NCBI GenBank assembly: GCA_044508215.1
Contig: JBIQID010000012.1
Location: 1-37,951 of the forward strand
DNA length: 37,951 nt
DNA from: JAEZFI01 sp044508215
Lineage (GTDB): Bacteria; Actinomycetota; Acidimicrobiia; Acidimicrobiales; Microtrichaceae
Direction: 5' to 3'
A program made the translations under genes and the position numbers. Shown one piece after another: positions 1-7,466 of the stretch. Numbering within the stretch: position 1 is the first letter of the stretch; each line of letters opens with the position of its first letter. The notes under the pieces are model-generated. The model worked only from the letters and a program-made list of their open reading frames with translations. It was not told the DNA's origin and ran no database searches.

Positions 1-1410
1 CCGGCCACGCCGCACCTCCACCGCCACGCCGTCGCGGTGCCGCACCACCAGCCGCTCGGCCGAGCGGAGCCGGTCGAACGCCCGCTGCCGGGCGATCACC
101 GACGAGAGCGCCGCCAGGCGGTCGCGGGTCGCCGCAGCCTCCTCGTAGCGCTCCTCGGCGGCCAGCCGGGTCATCCGATCGGCGAGCGGCTCGAAGAGGA
201 GCTCGGGCCGGAGGGTGAGTCCCTCCACCACGTGCTCGACGAGCGTGGCGTAGGTGGCGGGGTCGACCTCTCCCGTGCACGGGCACTGCGACACGCCCAG
301 TTGTGCGGGGATGCACGGGCCGGTCCGCCGCCCCCGGCCAGGCCGCGAGCTGCAGCGACGGAGCGGCACCACGGTCTGCACCGCCTCGATCGCCGCCGTG
401 GCCACCGCCCTCGACGCAACCGGACCCAGGTAGAGGGCGCCGTCGTCCTTCACCACCCGCGCCACCGTGAGGCGGGGGTACCGCTCGCGGAGCGAGAGCT
501 TCACGAACACCTGCCGCTCCCAGCGGTTGGCCTCGCGGTTGTAGCGGGGCCGCAGGTGGTGGATGAGCCGGATCTCCAGCACCCGCGCCTCCAGCTCGCT
601 ACCGCAGCGCTTGTGGTCGATCCGCTCGGTCTCCCGCAGCAGTGCTCCGACCTTCCGCCGGTCGTCGCTCGAGAAGTAGGAGCGGACCCGCGCCCGCAGG
701 TTGGTGGCCTTGCCCACGTAGAGCACACGGCCGCCACCGTCGCGGAAGAGGTACACGCCGGGTGCGCGGGGGAGGCGTTCGGTGAGGCGCAGCTTCGAGG
801 CCTGGGCGTGTCCGGCGAGCGTGGGCAGCGCCCGCAGGTCGTCGAGGCCTCGCACCCCCAGCCGCCCCGCACGCTCGATGAGGAGGTGGAGGAGGTCGGT
901 GGTCGCCCACGCGTCGTCGAGCGCCCGGTGCGACGGCTGGTGGGGGAGGCGGAGCCGCTCGGCGAGGGTGCCGAGCTTGCAGTTCGGCACCTCGTCGCGC
1001 ACCAGGCGTCGGGCGAGGCCGACCGTGTCGATCGTGGCGTTGGCCAGCTGCGGTCGCTCGTCGCGCCGCAGCGCCGCCTGGATGAACGACATGTCGAAGC
1101 GGATGTTGTGGCCGACGATCACCGCGTCGCCGAGGAACTCGAGGAGCGTGGGGAGCACCGACTCGATGCGGGGCGCCCTCATCACCATGGCGTCGGTGAT
1201 GCCGGTGAGCACGACGATGTGCGGCGGCACCGCGCGCCCCGGGTCGACCAAGGTCTGGAACGTCCCCAGCACCTCGCCGGCTCGCACCTTCACCACGCCG
1301 ATCTCGGTGATCCGGTCATCCTCGGCCGAGCCGCCGGTGGTCTCGAGGTCGAGGACGCAGAAGGTGACCGAGTCGAGCGGGGTCCCCAGGTCCTCGAAGC
1401 TGAGCTGCAC
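1..1410 (-). CDS. DEDDh exonuclease / GIY-YIG (UvrC-N-like) fusion nuclease, 3' end outside window
   Basis: Predicted DNA repair nuclease joining a DnaQ-like 3'-5' exonuclease to a UvrC/Cho-type GIY-YIG endonuclease. 470 residues are visible and the frame is open at the left edge. The exonuclease residues are complete: DLETTGG (D21, E23), GHNIRFD (D106) and HRALDDA (H161, D166). The GIY-YIG domain starts near residue 217 (PGVYLF, then VLYVGKA), with the conserved glutamate region ELEARVLE followed by LRPRYN. A UVR-like helix pair lies near 430-460. Fusions of this kind are known in mycobacteria and other actinobacteria, and E. coli Cho is an SOS-induced UvrC paralogue. The GTG at 1410 is chosen because a -10 box (CAGGAT) ends 6 nt before it and a LexA-type box lies just upstream. 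Whether a C-terminal UvrC nuclease domain follows cannot be seen. Confidence 0.9.
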   Translation of the reverse strand, partial: MQLSFEDLGTPLDSVTFCVLDLETTGGSAEDDRITEIGVVKVRAGEVLGTFQTLVDPGRAVPPHIVVLTGITDAMVMRAPRIESVLPTLLEFLGDAVIVGHNIRFDMSFIQAALRRDERPQLANATIDTVGLARRLVRDEVPNCKLGTLAERLRLPHQPSHRALDDAWATTDLLHLLIERAGRLGVRGLDDLRALPTLAGHAQASKLRLTERLPRAPGVYLFRDGGGRVLYVGKATNLRARVRSYFSSDDRRKVGALLRETERIDHKRCGSELEARVLEIRLIHHLRPRYNREANRWERQVFVKLSLRERYPRLTVARVVKDDGALYLGPVASRAVATAAIEAVQTVVPLRRCSSRPGRGRRTGPCIPAQLGVSQCPCTGEVDPATYATLVEHVVEGLTLRPELLFEPLADRMTRLAAEERYEEAAATRDRLAALSSVIARQRAFDRLRSAERLVVRHRDGVAVEVRRGR

Positions 1411-1416
1411 GGCGGA

Positions 1417-1445
1417 ATCCTGGCGAACAGGTGTTCGTGCGTCAA
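1417..1445 (-). promoter_or_regulatory. Promoter of exonuclease/GIY-YIG gene
   Basis: -35 TTGACG (1440-1445), 17-nt spacer, -10 CAGGAT (1417-1422), then 6 nt to the GTG at 1410. The spacing predicts a leaderless transcript starting at the GTG. The spacer contains the SOS box. Confidence 0.7.
1424..1437 (-). promoter_or_regulatory. LexA (SOS) box
   Basis: CGAACACCTGTTCG on the minus strand fits the Gram-positive/actinobacterial SOS consensus CGAAC-RNNY-GTTCG at every position. It sits inside the 17-nt spacer between the -35 and -10 boxes of the exonuclease/GIY-YIG gene, where a repressor would block RNA polymerase. It is also about 44 nt upstream of the divergent zinc-ribbon gene. LexA binding is inferred from the sequence only. 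Confidence 0.8.
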
Positions 1446-1468
1446 GGATCCGGTCCCCGGGACGCCGC

Positions 1469-1474
1469 TACCAT
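1469..1474 (+). promoter_or_regulatory. -10 box (TACCAT) for zinc-ribbon gene
   Basis: TACCAT ends 6 nt before the ATG at 1481, which predicts a leaderless transcript. No convincing -35 is visible (GGATCC at the expected place) and there is no Shine-Dalgarno sequence. Confidence 0.5.
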
Positions 1475-1480
1475 CGCACC

Positions 1481-1741
1481 ATGGCTGCTCCCCGGTACCG
1501 ATGCGCGGCGTGCGGCAACCTCACGCGCTTCGACGTCACAGCGACCCGCACGACGCGCTCGTTCCACCACTACACGGTGGGCGGCGACCTCCAGATCGAG
1601 GAGACGGAGGTGCTCGCCGAGCAGATCGACGACGTCCGCTGCCGCTGGTGCGGGACGGGCGAGTCGGTGGTCGAGGTCCCCGCCGGAGAGGCGCAGGACG
1701 TGGCTGCAGCCGGGGCCGTCGACGCGCCACCACCCGAGTGA
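1481..1741 (+). CDS. Small double-CxxC zinc-ribbon protein
   Basis: 86-residue protein of unknown function. Two knuckles, CAAC near residue 8 and CRWC near residue 54, would form one zinc ribbon. The tail is Ala/Pro-rich and probably disordered. Its TGA stop overlaps the GTG of the NYN-domain gene by 4 nt, so the two are probably translationally coupled. That suggests a nucleic-acid-related partner role, which is inference. The ATG at 1481 is supported by the -10 box 6 nt upstream. It is divergent from the SOS-box nuclease gene, and whether LexA also affects it is unknown. Confidence 0.75.
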   Translation: MAAPRYRCAACGNLTRFDVTATRTTRSFHHYTVGGDLQIEETEVLAEQIDDVRCRWCGTGESVVEVPAGEAQDVAAAGAVDAPPPE

Positions 1742-3087
1742 CCCAGAGCGCTCGTCCGGGCCCCGAGCCGGAGCGGGCGGATCTCGACGCGGCACGGGCC
1801 GAGCTGCTCGAACCGATCGCCGAGCTGGCGATCGCCGTCGCACGACGTGACGGGGCCGATCCCAAGGCCCCGATCCCGCCGAAGGCGCTGCACCCCTACC
1901 TGCGGTTCGCCCGACTGCCGGCGGCTGCGCTCACGGCGGCGGTCGCAGCGACGGATGCCGATGAGGGCTTCCGAGCCCGGGTGGCCGAGGCGTGCGCTGA
2001 CGACCCGGCGCTCACCGAGGGCCAGCGGGCCTGGCTGGTCCGCGGCGACGGCTGGCAGGAGGTCTTCGACGGCGAGGTGGGCGCGGCCGCAGCGGTGCAC
2101 GCCGAAGCGCGAGCCGAGCGCACCGACGTCGAGCTCCGCGAGCGGGTGGCGTCGCTCGAGGAGCAGCTCAGCGAGCGATCCGAGCGTCTGGCCGAGGCGC
2201 AGCGGGAGCTGGACCGGCTCCGGCGGACCGTCGACGCGCACGAGGTGGACCTGGCTGCGCTCCGCGACGAGCGGGCCCGCTGGCAGGAGAAGGCGGCCGC
2301 CGCCGACGAGGCCCGCCACCGCGCCGTGCGCGAGCTGAAGGACACCGAGGCCCGATCGGTCGACCGGCTGGAGCGTGTGCGCGCCCTCGAGGCGGAGGTC
2401 GAGGCGCTGGCGGCGGGCACGGGAGGCGAAGCGAGGTCTGCACCGGAGAGCGCCCCGCCGGTCGAGGGCGTGCCGGCCGAGGCGCTCCGTCCCCTCGCCG
2501 ACCGCCTCGACGCCCTGGCGAAGGAGGTCGCCGCACTCGCCGGCGGCGAGGCCCGCCAGCAGGAGGCGCATCGGTCCGGGGGACAGCGGACCGAGGGGCA
2601 GCGGGGCGGCGAGCGAGGTGCGACACGGCCTCGGCGGCGGAGGTTCCGCCTCCAGCAGGGCATCCTCGAAGGCACTCCCGAGGCAGCGCTCCAGCTCCTG
2701 GCCGTGCCCGACGCGATCGTGCTCGTCGACGGGTGGAACGTGTCGATGCTCGGCTGGCCCGACCTGCCCGGACCGCTCCAGCGGCAACGGCTGGTGGATG
2801 CGCTGGGCGGCCTGGCGGCGCGGACCGGCGCAGAGATCCACGTCGTCTTCGACGGCATCGCATCCGGTGGCGCCCCCGTGGCGCACGGGGCGGGGAGGGT
2901 CAGGGTGCAGTTCACCCCGGAGGGCGTGGAGGCCGACGACCGCATCCTGGAGCTGGTCGACGCCGTGGCACCCGAGCGCCATGTCATCGTGGTGTCGAAC
3001 GACCGCAGGGTCCGCGCCGGAGCGGAGGAACGCTCCGCCAACGTCGTCGGATCGACCGAGCTGCTGTCGCTGATCTCCGGCCGCTAG
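1738..3087 (+). CDS. Coiled-coil protein with C-terminal NYN (YacP/PIN-like) RNase domain
   Basis: 449 residues. An N-terminal helical region (about 1-125) is followed by a long charged coiled coil (about 130-245), a basic, low-complexity Gly/Arg/Gln linker, and a NYN domain over the last ~150 residues. Acidic residues expected of a metal-dependent PIN-fold nuclease are present: VDGWN, VVFDG, EADD and VVSND. NYN/YacP proteins are predicted RNases acting on tRNA, rRNA or mRNA; substrate unknown here. The GTG at 1738 overlaps the zinc-ribbon stop. The frame stays open far upstream, but that part is antisense to the exonuclease gene and is not coding. Coiled coil plus NYN suggests an oligomeric nuclease. 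Confidence 0.85.
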   Translation: MTQSARPGPEPERADLDAARAELLEPIAELAIAVARRDGADPKAPIPPKALHPYLRFARLPAAALTAAVAATDADEGFRARVAEACADDPALTEGQRAWLVRGDGWQEVFDGEVGAAAAVHAEARAERTDVELRERVASLEEQLSERSERLAEAQRELDRLRRTVDAHEVDLAALRDERARWQEKAAAADEARHRAVRELKDTEARSVDRLERVRALEAEVEALAAGTGGEARSAPESAPPVEGVPAEALRPLADRLDALAKEVAALAGGEARQQEAHRSGGQRTEGQRGGERGATRPRRRRFRLQQGILEGTPEAALQLLAVPDAIVLVDGWNVSMLGWPDLPGPLQRQRLVDALGGLAARTGAEIHVVFDGIASGGAPVAHGAGRVRVQFTPEGVEADDRILELVDAVAPERHVIVVSNDRRVRAGAEERSANVVGSTELLSLISGR

Positions 3088-3126
3088 CCGCGGCCCCGCT
3101 GCACCCCACGGAAGCGCGCCACCCAG

Positions 3127-4257
3127 ATGGAACCCCTCCACCTCACCGAGCACCTCGAGGCCATCGGCCTCGACGCCGGCCTGGCCGCGGTGGGCGTGAC
3201 CAAGCTGGGCACCTGGACCGCGTCCCGTTCGGCGCTCGAGGAGCGCCGCGCGGACGGGGTGGCGGGCTCGATGCAGTTCACCTACCGGAACCCGTCCCGA
3301 TCGACGGAGCCGGCCCGGATCCTCCCCGGGGCACGCAGCATGGTGGTCGGGGCGTGGCGCTACGCCACCGGTGCCGACCGGGTGCCGGCGCCCGACCCGA
3401 CCCGCTCGGCCCGGGTGGCCCGCTACGCCACACGCGACACGAACGCCCGCCTCCGGGAGGCGCTCGGGGCCGTGGCCGACGAGCTCCGCCGGCTGGGGCA
3501 CCGAGCGGTGGTGGTGTCCGACGACAACGCGCTGGTCGACCGCGAGGCGGCGTTCAGGGCAGGGCTCGGGTTCTACGGGAAGAACAGCAACCTCCTGCTC
3601 CGGGACGGCGGCGGCAGCTGGGTGGTGCTCGGTGCCGTGGTCACCACTGCCGACCTCCCTCGTCGCCGCTCTCCGGTCCCCGAGGAGTGCGGCCCGTGCC
3701 GACGCTGCCTCGACGCCTGCCCGACCGGCGCGATCGTCGCCCCTGGGGTGGTCGACGCTCGTCGATGCCTCTCCTGGGTGCTCCAGGCCCGGGGCTCGAT
3801 CCCCGAGGACCTCCGTGCCGCCGTGGGCGACCGCATCTACGGGTGCGACGACTGCCAGGAGGTGTGCCCACCCACCCGACGGGCAACGGGGCAGGTGCCG
3901 GACGCCGGCGAGCGGCACCGTCCGTGGATCGACGCGGTCGACTGGCTGGGCCTCGACGACGAGGCGCTCCTCGAAGCTGTGGGCCGCTGGTACGTGGCGG
4001 GCCGGGATCCTGCCGTGGTCCGCCGCAACCTCCTGGTGGTGGTCGGCAACGTGGGAGCGGCCGACGACGACGCCACCCGAGCAGCAGTCGAGGCACACCT
4101 CGACCACCCGGATCCCGTCGTGGCCGAGCACGCCCGCTGGGCCGCCCACCGGCTGGGCATCGACCGGCCGCCGGCGCCGCTCGTCGAGGTGACGGCGGCG
4201 GGCCTCCCCGGCGAAGATGGCAGCCGGTCCCCGGTCCCAGGAAGGACGCCACGCTGA
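3127..4257 (+). CDS. queG: Epoxyqueuosine reductase QueG
   Basis: Cobalamin- and Fe-S-dependent reductase for the last step of queuosine synthesis, reducing epoxyqueuosine in tRNA to queuosine. 376 residues, close to the usual family length. The N-terminal half carries the cobalamin-binding region. Two [4Fe-4S] cysteine sets are visible: CGPCRRCLDACP (about 192-203) with a following RCLSW, and GCDDCQEVCP (about 239-248). The C-terminal ~100 residues match the HEAT-like tRNA-binding part. No other queuosine gene is in the window. The ATG at 3127 has only a weak, distant GGAAG upstream. The end overlaps the next gene by 4 nt (CTGA). Confidence 0.92.
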   Translation: MEPLHLTEHLEAIGLDAGLAAVGVTKLGTWTASRSALEERRADGVAGSMQFTYRNPSRSTEPARILPGARSMVVGAWRYATGADRVPAPDPTRSARVARYATRDTNARLREALGAVADELRRLGHRAVVVSDDNALVDREAAFRAGLGFYGKNSNLLLRDGGGSWVVLGAVVTTADLPRRRSPVPEECGPCRRCLDACPTGAIVAPGVVDARRCLSWVLQARGSIPEDLRAAVGDRIYGCDDCQEVCPPTRRATGQVPDAGERHRPWIDAVDWLGLDDEALLEAVGRWYVAGRDPAVVRRNLLVVVGNVGAADDDATRAAVEAHLDHPDPVVAEHARWAAHRLGIDRPPAPLVEVTAAGLPGEDGSRSPVPGRTPR

Positions 4258-5384
4258 GGCACCTGCTCGTCACCAACGACTTCCCACCGAAGGTGGGCGG
4301 GATCCAGTCGTACCTCTGGGAGCTGTGGCGCCGGCTGCCCGCGGACGAGGTCGCGGTCCTCACCAGCCCGTACGCGGGTGCGGACGAGTGGGACGCCGCC
4401 CAGCCGTACCGCATCGAGCGGACCCGCGAGCCCGTGCTGCTCCCGCACCCGGGGCTCCTCCACCGGATCCGCCGGGTGGCGGCCGACCACCGCGCGGAGA
4501 TCGTGCTCGTGGACCCGGCCCTGCCGCTGGGCGCGCTGGTCCCCTTCATCGGCCGTCCCACCGGCCTGGTCCTCCACGGCGCGGAGGTCACCGTCCCCGG
4601 ACGCCTGCCGCTCGCCGGCCGGGTGTTGGGCGAGGTGCTGCGACGGACCGACCTCGTGGTGGCCGCCGGTGGCTACCCCCTGGCCGAAGCAGAGCGTGCT
4701 GCAGGCCGGACCCTGCGCTCGGTCGTGGTCCCCCCGGGCGTGGACGTCGACCGCTTCCGCCCCCTCACCGACGAGCAGGTCCGGGAGGTGCGTGCCCGCT
4801 TCGACCTGCCGATCGACCGCCCGCTGGTCGTCAGCGTGAGCCGCCTCGTGCCCCGCAAGGGGATGGACGTCACGATCAAGGCGGTGGCAGCGCTGGCCGA
4901 CGAGGGCGTCGACGTGACCCTGGCGATCGCCGGTGGTGGACGGGACGAGGGCCGGCTCCGCGAGCTCGCCGAGCGGCTCGGAGCCCCGGTGCGCTTCCTC
5001 GGCCGGGTCTCGGATGAGGACCTCCCGCTCGTCTACGGGTGCGGCGACGTGTTCGCGATGCTCTGCCGGAGCCGTTGGGGCGGCCTCGAGCAGGAGGGGT
5101 TCGGCATCGTCTTCTTGGAGGCTGCGGCGACCGGCGTCCCCCAGGTCGCTGGTCGCAGCGGTGGCAGCCACGAGGCGGTGGAGCACGGCGAGACCGGGTT
5201 CGTGGTCGACGACCCGACCGACGTCGTGGCGGTCGCCGACCGCATCGCGCAGCTGGTGGAGGACGGCGAGCTGCGCCGGAAGATGGGGGAGGCGGCGCGG
5301 CGCCGCTGCGTCGAGCAGTTCTCCTACGACCACCTCGCCGCGCAGCTGCACGCGGCGATCGACGCGGTCCCGGTCTCCGGATGA
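4254..5384 (+). CDS. GT4 family glycosyltransferase, PimB-like mannosyltransferase; apparent CTG start
   Basis: 376 residues, GT-B fold. The N-terminal TNDFPPKVGGIQSYL is the hallmark of PimB/PimB' phosphatidyl-myo-inositol mannoside mannosyltransferases, which act on the cytoplasmic face of the membrane with GDP-mannose. The C-terminal donor half has SRLVPRKG and the E-x7-E type EGFGIVFLEAAA. No ATG, GTG or TTG lies in frame near the required N-terminus. CTG at 4254 overlaps the queG stop as CTGA, has AGGAAGG (4239-4245) 8 nt upstream, and gives LRHLLVTNDFPP as in family members. The next GTG (4293) would remove the conserved TNDFPP. The exact acceptor is uncertain. The end overlaps the next gene by 4 nt (ATGA). 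Confidence 0.85.
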   Translation: MRHLLVTNDFPPKVGGIQSYLWELWRRLPADEVAVLTSPYAGADEWDAAQPYRIERTREPVLLPHPGLLHRIRRVAADHRAEIVLVDPALPLGALVPFIGRPTGLVLHGAEVTVPGRLPLAGRVLGEVLRRTDLVVAAGGYPLAEAERAAGRTLRSVVVPPGVDVDRFRPLTDEQVREVRARFDLPIDRPLVVSVSRLVPRKGMDVTIKAVAALADEGVDVTLAIAGGGRDEGRLRELAERLGAPVRFLGRVSDEDLPLVYGCGDVFAMLCRSRWGGLEQEGFGIVFLEAAATGVPQVAGRSGGSHEAVEHGETGFVVDDPTDVVAVADRIAQLVEDGELRRKMGEAARRRCVEQFSYDHLAAQLHAAIDAVPVSG

Positions 5385-5926
5385 GCGAGGCTCCACGACG
5401 GCAGACCGCCGCCGAGGCCCGCGCCGAGGTCGAGGCGCGCCAGCGGGCGGCGCGAGCGGCCCGGAAGGCGGCAGAGCAGGACCGCGTCGACGCGCCGCTC
5501 GCCGGGAAGGGCCTCGTCGTGGCGTCGTGGGCGGGCACGCTCGCCCTCGCCGCAGCGTGCGCCTGGGGCGTGGCGGACTTCGATGCCGACCGGCTGACCA
5601 CCGGCCTCGTCGCCGCCACCATCGTCTCGCTGGCGCTCTTCGTGCTCGGTTGCGTCGCGTTCCTCGCAGCGATCTGGGCCGGCGCCCAGCGGAGCCGCAC
5701 CCACCTCCTGGGCATCGGCGGATGGTTCCTGCTCGCCGGCTCGGCGCCCACGAGGGTCCGGTTGCTGCTGCTCGGCTCGGTGTTCGCCCAGGTGGTGGTC
5801 GGGATCGTCGCCGCGTCGGTCCGTCCGTTCTCGCCGCTGGCGTTCTCCACCCTCTGCTGGGTGTGGGGCCTCGGCCTCTCCGGCTGGTGGGGCGCTCGTC
5901 ACGGCGAGTTCCCGGAGCGGCCGTGA
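5381..5926 (+). CDS. Predicted four-helix membrane protein, unknown function
   Basis: 181 residues. A charged Ala/Arg/Glu-rich helix (about 1-37), probably cytoplasmic, precedes about four hydrophobic segments near 45-66, 75-100, 125-148 and 150-170. No catalytic motif is recognised. It is locked between the PimB-like gene (ATGA overlap) and the ArsA-like ATPase (GTGA overlap), so the three are almost certainly co-translated. A role in envelope biogenesis is possible but only by association. Confidence 0.75.
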   Translation: MSEAPRRQTAAEARAEVEARQRAARAARKAAEQDRVDAPLAGKGLVVASWAGTLALAAACAWGVADFDADRLTTGLVAATIVSLALFVLGCVAFLAAIWAGAQRSRTHLLGIGGWFLLAGSAPTRVRLLLLGSVFAQVVVGIVAASVRPFSPLAFSTLCWVWGLGLSGWWGARHGEFPERP

Positions 5927-7089
5927 GGACGATCGTGGTCACCGGCAAGGGCGGGGTGGGGAAGACCACCGTCGCGGCCGCGACCGCGGTCCGCTGCGCC
6001 GAGCTCGGGCACCGCACCGCGCTGATCTCGACCGACACCGCCCACTCGCTCGGGGACTCGCTCGGCGTCGAGCTGACCGACCGGCCCACCGAGGTGGCGC
6101 CTCGCCTGGTGGCACGGCAGATGGACCCCCGCGCGCGGATGGAGCAGCACTGGTCGGAGATCCGTGACTACCTCGTGGCGGTCCTCGACTGGGCCGGCGT
6201 CGACGAGATCGAAGCCGAGGAGCTGACCGTCGTCCCCGGCCTCGACGAGCTGTTCTCACTCGGCGACATCGTCGACGCGGACGCGAGCGGTGAGGTCGAC
6301 GTCCTCGTCGTGGACTGCGCACCGACCGCCGAGACGATCCGCCTCCTCTCCCTTCCCGACGTCGTCTCCTGGTACATGGAGCGCCTCTTCCCGATGAGCC
6401 GGCGACTGACCCGCACGCTGGGCCCGGTCGTCTCCCGTCTCGCCGGTGGGGTGCCGATCGCGGACGACACCGTCTTCGACGCCGCCGAACGGCTCCACGG
6501 GCGCCTCGCTGCGGTGCGAGAGCTGCTGGCTGACCCGGAGCGCTGCTCGATCCGCCTCGTGGTGAACCCCGAGCGGATGGTGGTCTCGGAGGCCCGTCGG
6601 ACCCACACCTACCTGTCGCTGTTCGGGTTCCCCACCGACGCCGTGGTCGTGAACCGCATCCTCCCCGACACCATCACCGACGACTGGTTCCGCCACTGGC
6701 GGGAGATCCAGCAGGCGAACCTCGCTGCGATCGAGGACTCCTTCGCTCCGCTGCCGATCCTTCCGGTGGAGCTGCAGGACCGTGAGGTCGTCGGCTGCGA
6801 ACTGCTCGCGGACGTGGGTCGGGCGGCCTTCGGCGACCGGGATCCCGCCGATCCGATGGTCACCGAGCCGACGATGAGGTGGGAGAGCGACGGGGACGAG
6901 CGGACCCTGGCCCTCCTCGTTCCCGGCGTCGGCCCCGAGGACGTGGGCCTCGCCCGGGTCGCTGACGAGCTGGTCCTCACGATCGGCCCCCACCGCCGGA
7001 TCGTGGAGCTGCCGGATTCGCTCCGTCGCCACAAGGTGGTCGGCGCCACGATCGTCGACGGCTGGCTGCGCGTCTCGTTCGCGCCGTGA
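5923..7089 (+). CDS. ArsA/GET3-like ATPase with C-terminal HSP20-like domain
   Basis: 388 residues. The deviant Walker A is KGGVGKTT (about 8-15), with STDTAHSLGD as the A' region and DCAPTAETIRLL as the switch/Walker B segment. The last ~75 residues form a beta-rich ArsA_HSP20-type domain ending GWLRVSFAP. There is one ATPase domain, unlike the duplicated classical ArsA, and no arsenic gene nearby (no arsB or arsR of that type). A membrane-protein targeting or envelope role is as likely as oxyanion export. The GTG start overlaps the upstream stop by 4 nt. Confidence 0.85.
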   Translation: MRTIVVTGKGGVGKTTVAAATAVRCAELGHRTALISTDTAHSLGDSLGVELTDRPTEVAPRLVARQMDPRARMEQHWSEIRDYLVAVLDWAGVDEIEAEELTVVPGLDELFSLGDIVDADASGEVDVLVVDCAPTAETIRLLSLPDVVSWYMERLFPMSRRLTRTLGPVVSRLAGGVPIADDTVFDAAERLHGRLAAVRELLADPERCSIRLVVNPERMVVSEARRTHTYLSLFGFPTDAVVVNRILPDTITDDWFRHWREIQQANLAAIEDSFAPLPILPVELQDREVVGCELLADVGRAAFGDRDPADPMVTEPTMRWESDGDERTLALLVPGVGPEDVGLARVADELVLTIGPHRRIVELPDSLRRHKVVGATIVDGWLRVSFAP

Positions 7090-7134
7090 GCGCCCCCAGC
7101 GCCGGCTCCCGGCCAAGGGCCGCCCGCTTTCGGG

Positions 7135-7140
7135 CATGAT
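7135..7140 (+). promoter_or_regulatory. Weak -10 box (CATGAT)
   Basis: CATGAT ends 7 nt before the ATG at 7148, the spacing seen at other leaderless starts in the window. It supports 7148 over the ATGs at 7136 and 7139. Confidence 0.35.
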
Positions 7141-7147
7141 GGCCCCC

Positions 7148-7399
7148 ATGGCGGCGTCCGAAGGGCACTCCGACGACCTGGACCGCCTGCGCGGTGCGGC
7201 GCAGGAGCTGATCTCCGCTGCCCGCGGGTTCCTCGACGCCGTGGAAGAGGTCGTCACCGACGAGGAGCGCCTCCGCACGGTGAGCGACGGGGTCGGGGAC
7301 GTGGTGAGGAGCATCACGAGCGCCGTCCGGCGGGTGAGCGGCGAGCGCCCGGAGCCGCCTCCCCCCACCGATCGGGTCGAGCGGATCACGGTGGAATGA
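7148..7399 (+). CDS. Small acidic helical protein, unknown function
   Basis: 83 residues from the third of three in-frame ATGs (7136, 7139, 7148). The last is chosen because a -10-like box lies 7 nt upstream and the extra residues look uncoded. The protein is one long amphipathic helix (about 10-60), rich in Asp, Glu, Arg and Val, with a Pro-rich tail (PEPPPPTD). No family recognised. It lies 67 nt before the SMC-like gene on the same strand and could be functionally linked to it. Confidence 0.65.
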   Translation: MAASEGHSDDLDRLRGAAQELISAARGFLDAVEEVVTDEERLRTVSDGVGDVVRSITSAVRRVSGERPEPPPPTDRVERITVE

Positions 7400-7466
7400 C
7401 CGGGGCCCCGATCCGGCTCTCGACCGAAGCCTCAGCGTCGGCCGGTCGGGGCCGATAGGTGCTCCG

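Noticed and set aside
37..1737. Long open plus-strand frame running into the NYN gene
   Set aside because: It is antisense to the exonuclease/GIY-YIG gene, whose motifs are complete; its composition is that of a high-GC shadow frame.
1570..4149. 859-codon open frame on the minus strand
   Set aside because: Opposite the zinc-ribbon, NYN and queG genes, which carry recognisable motifs; it has none.
7122..7135. Hairpin GCCCG-CTTT-CGGGC before the small acidic gene
   Set aside because: Only 5 bp, no T-run; common by chance at this GC content.
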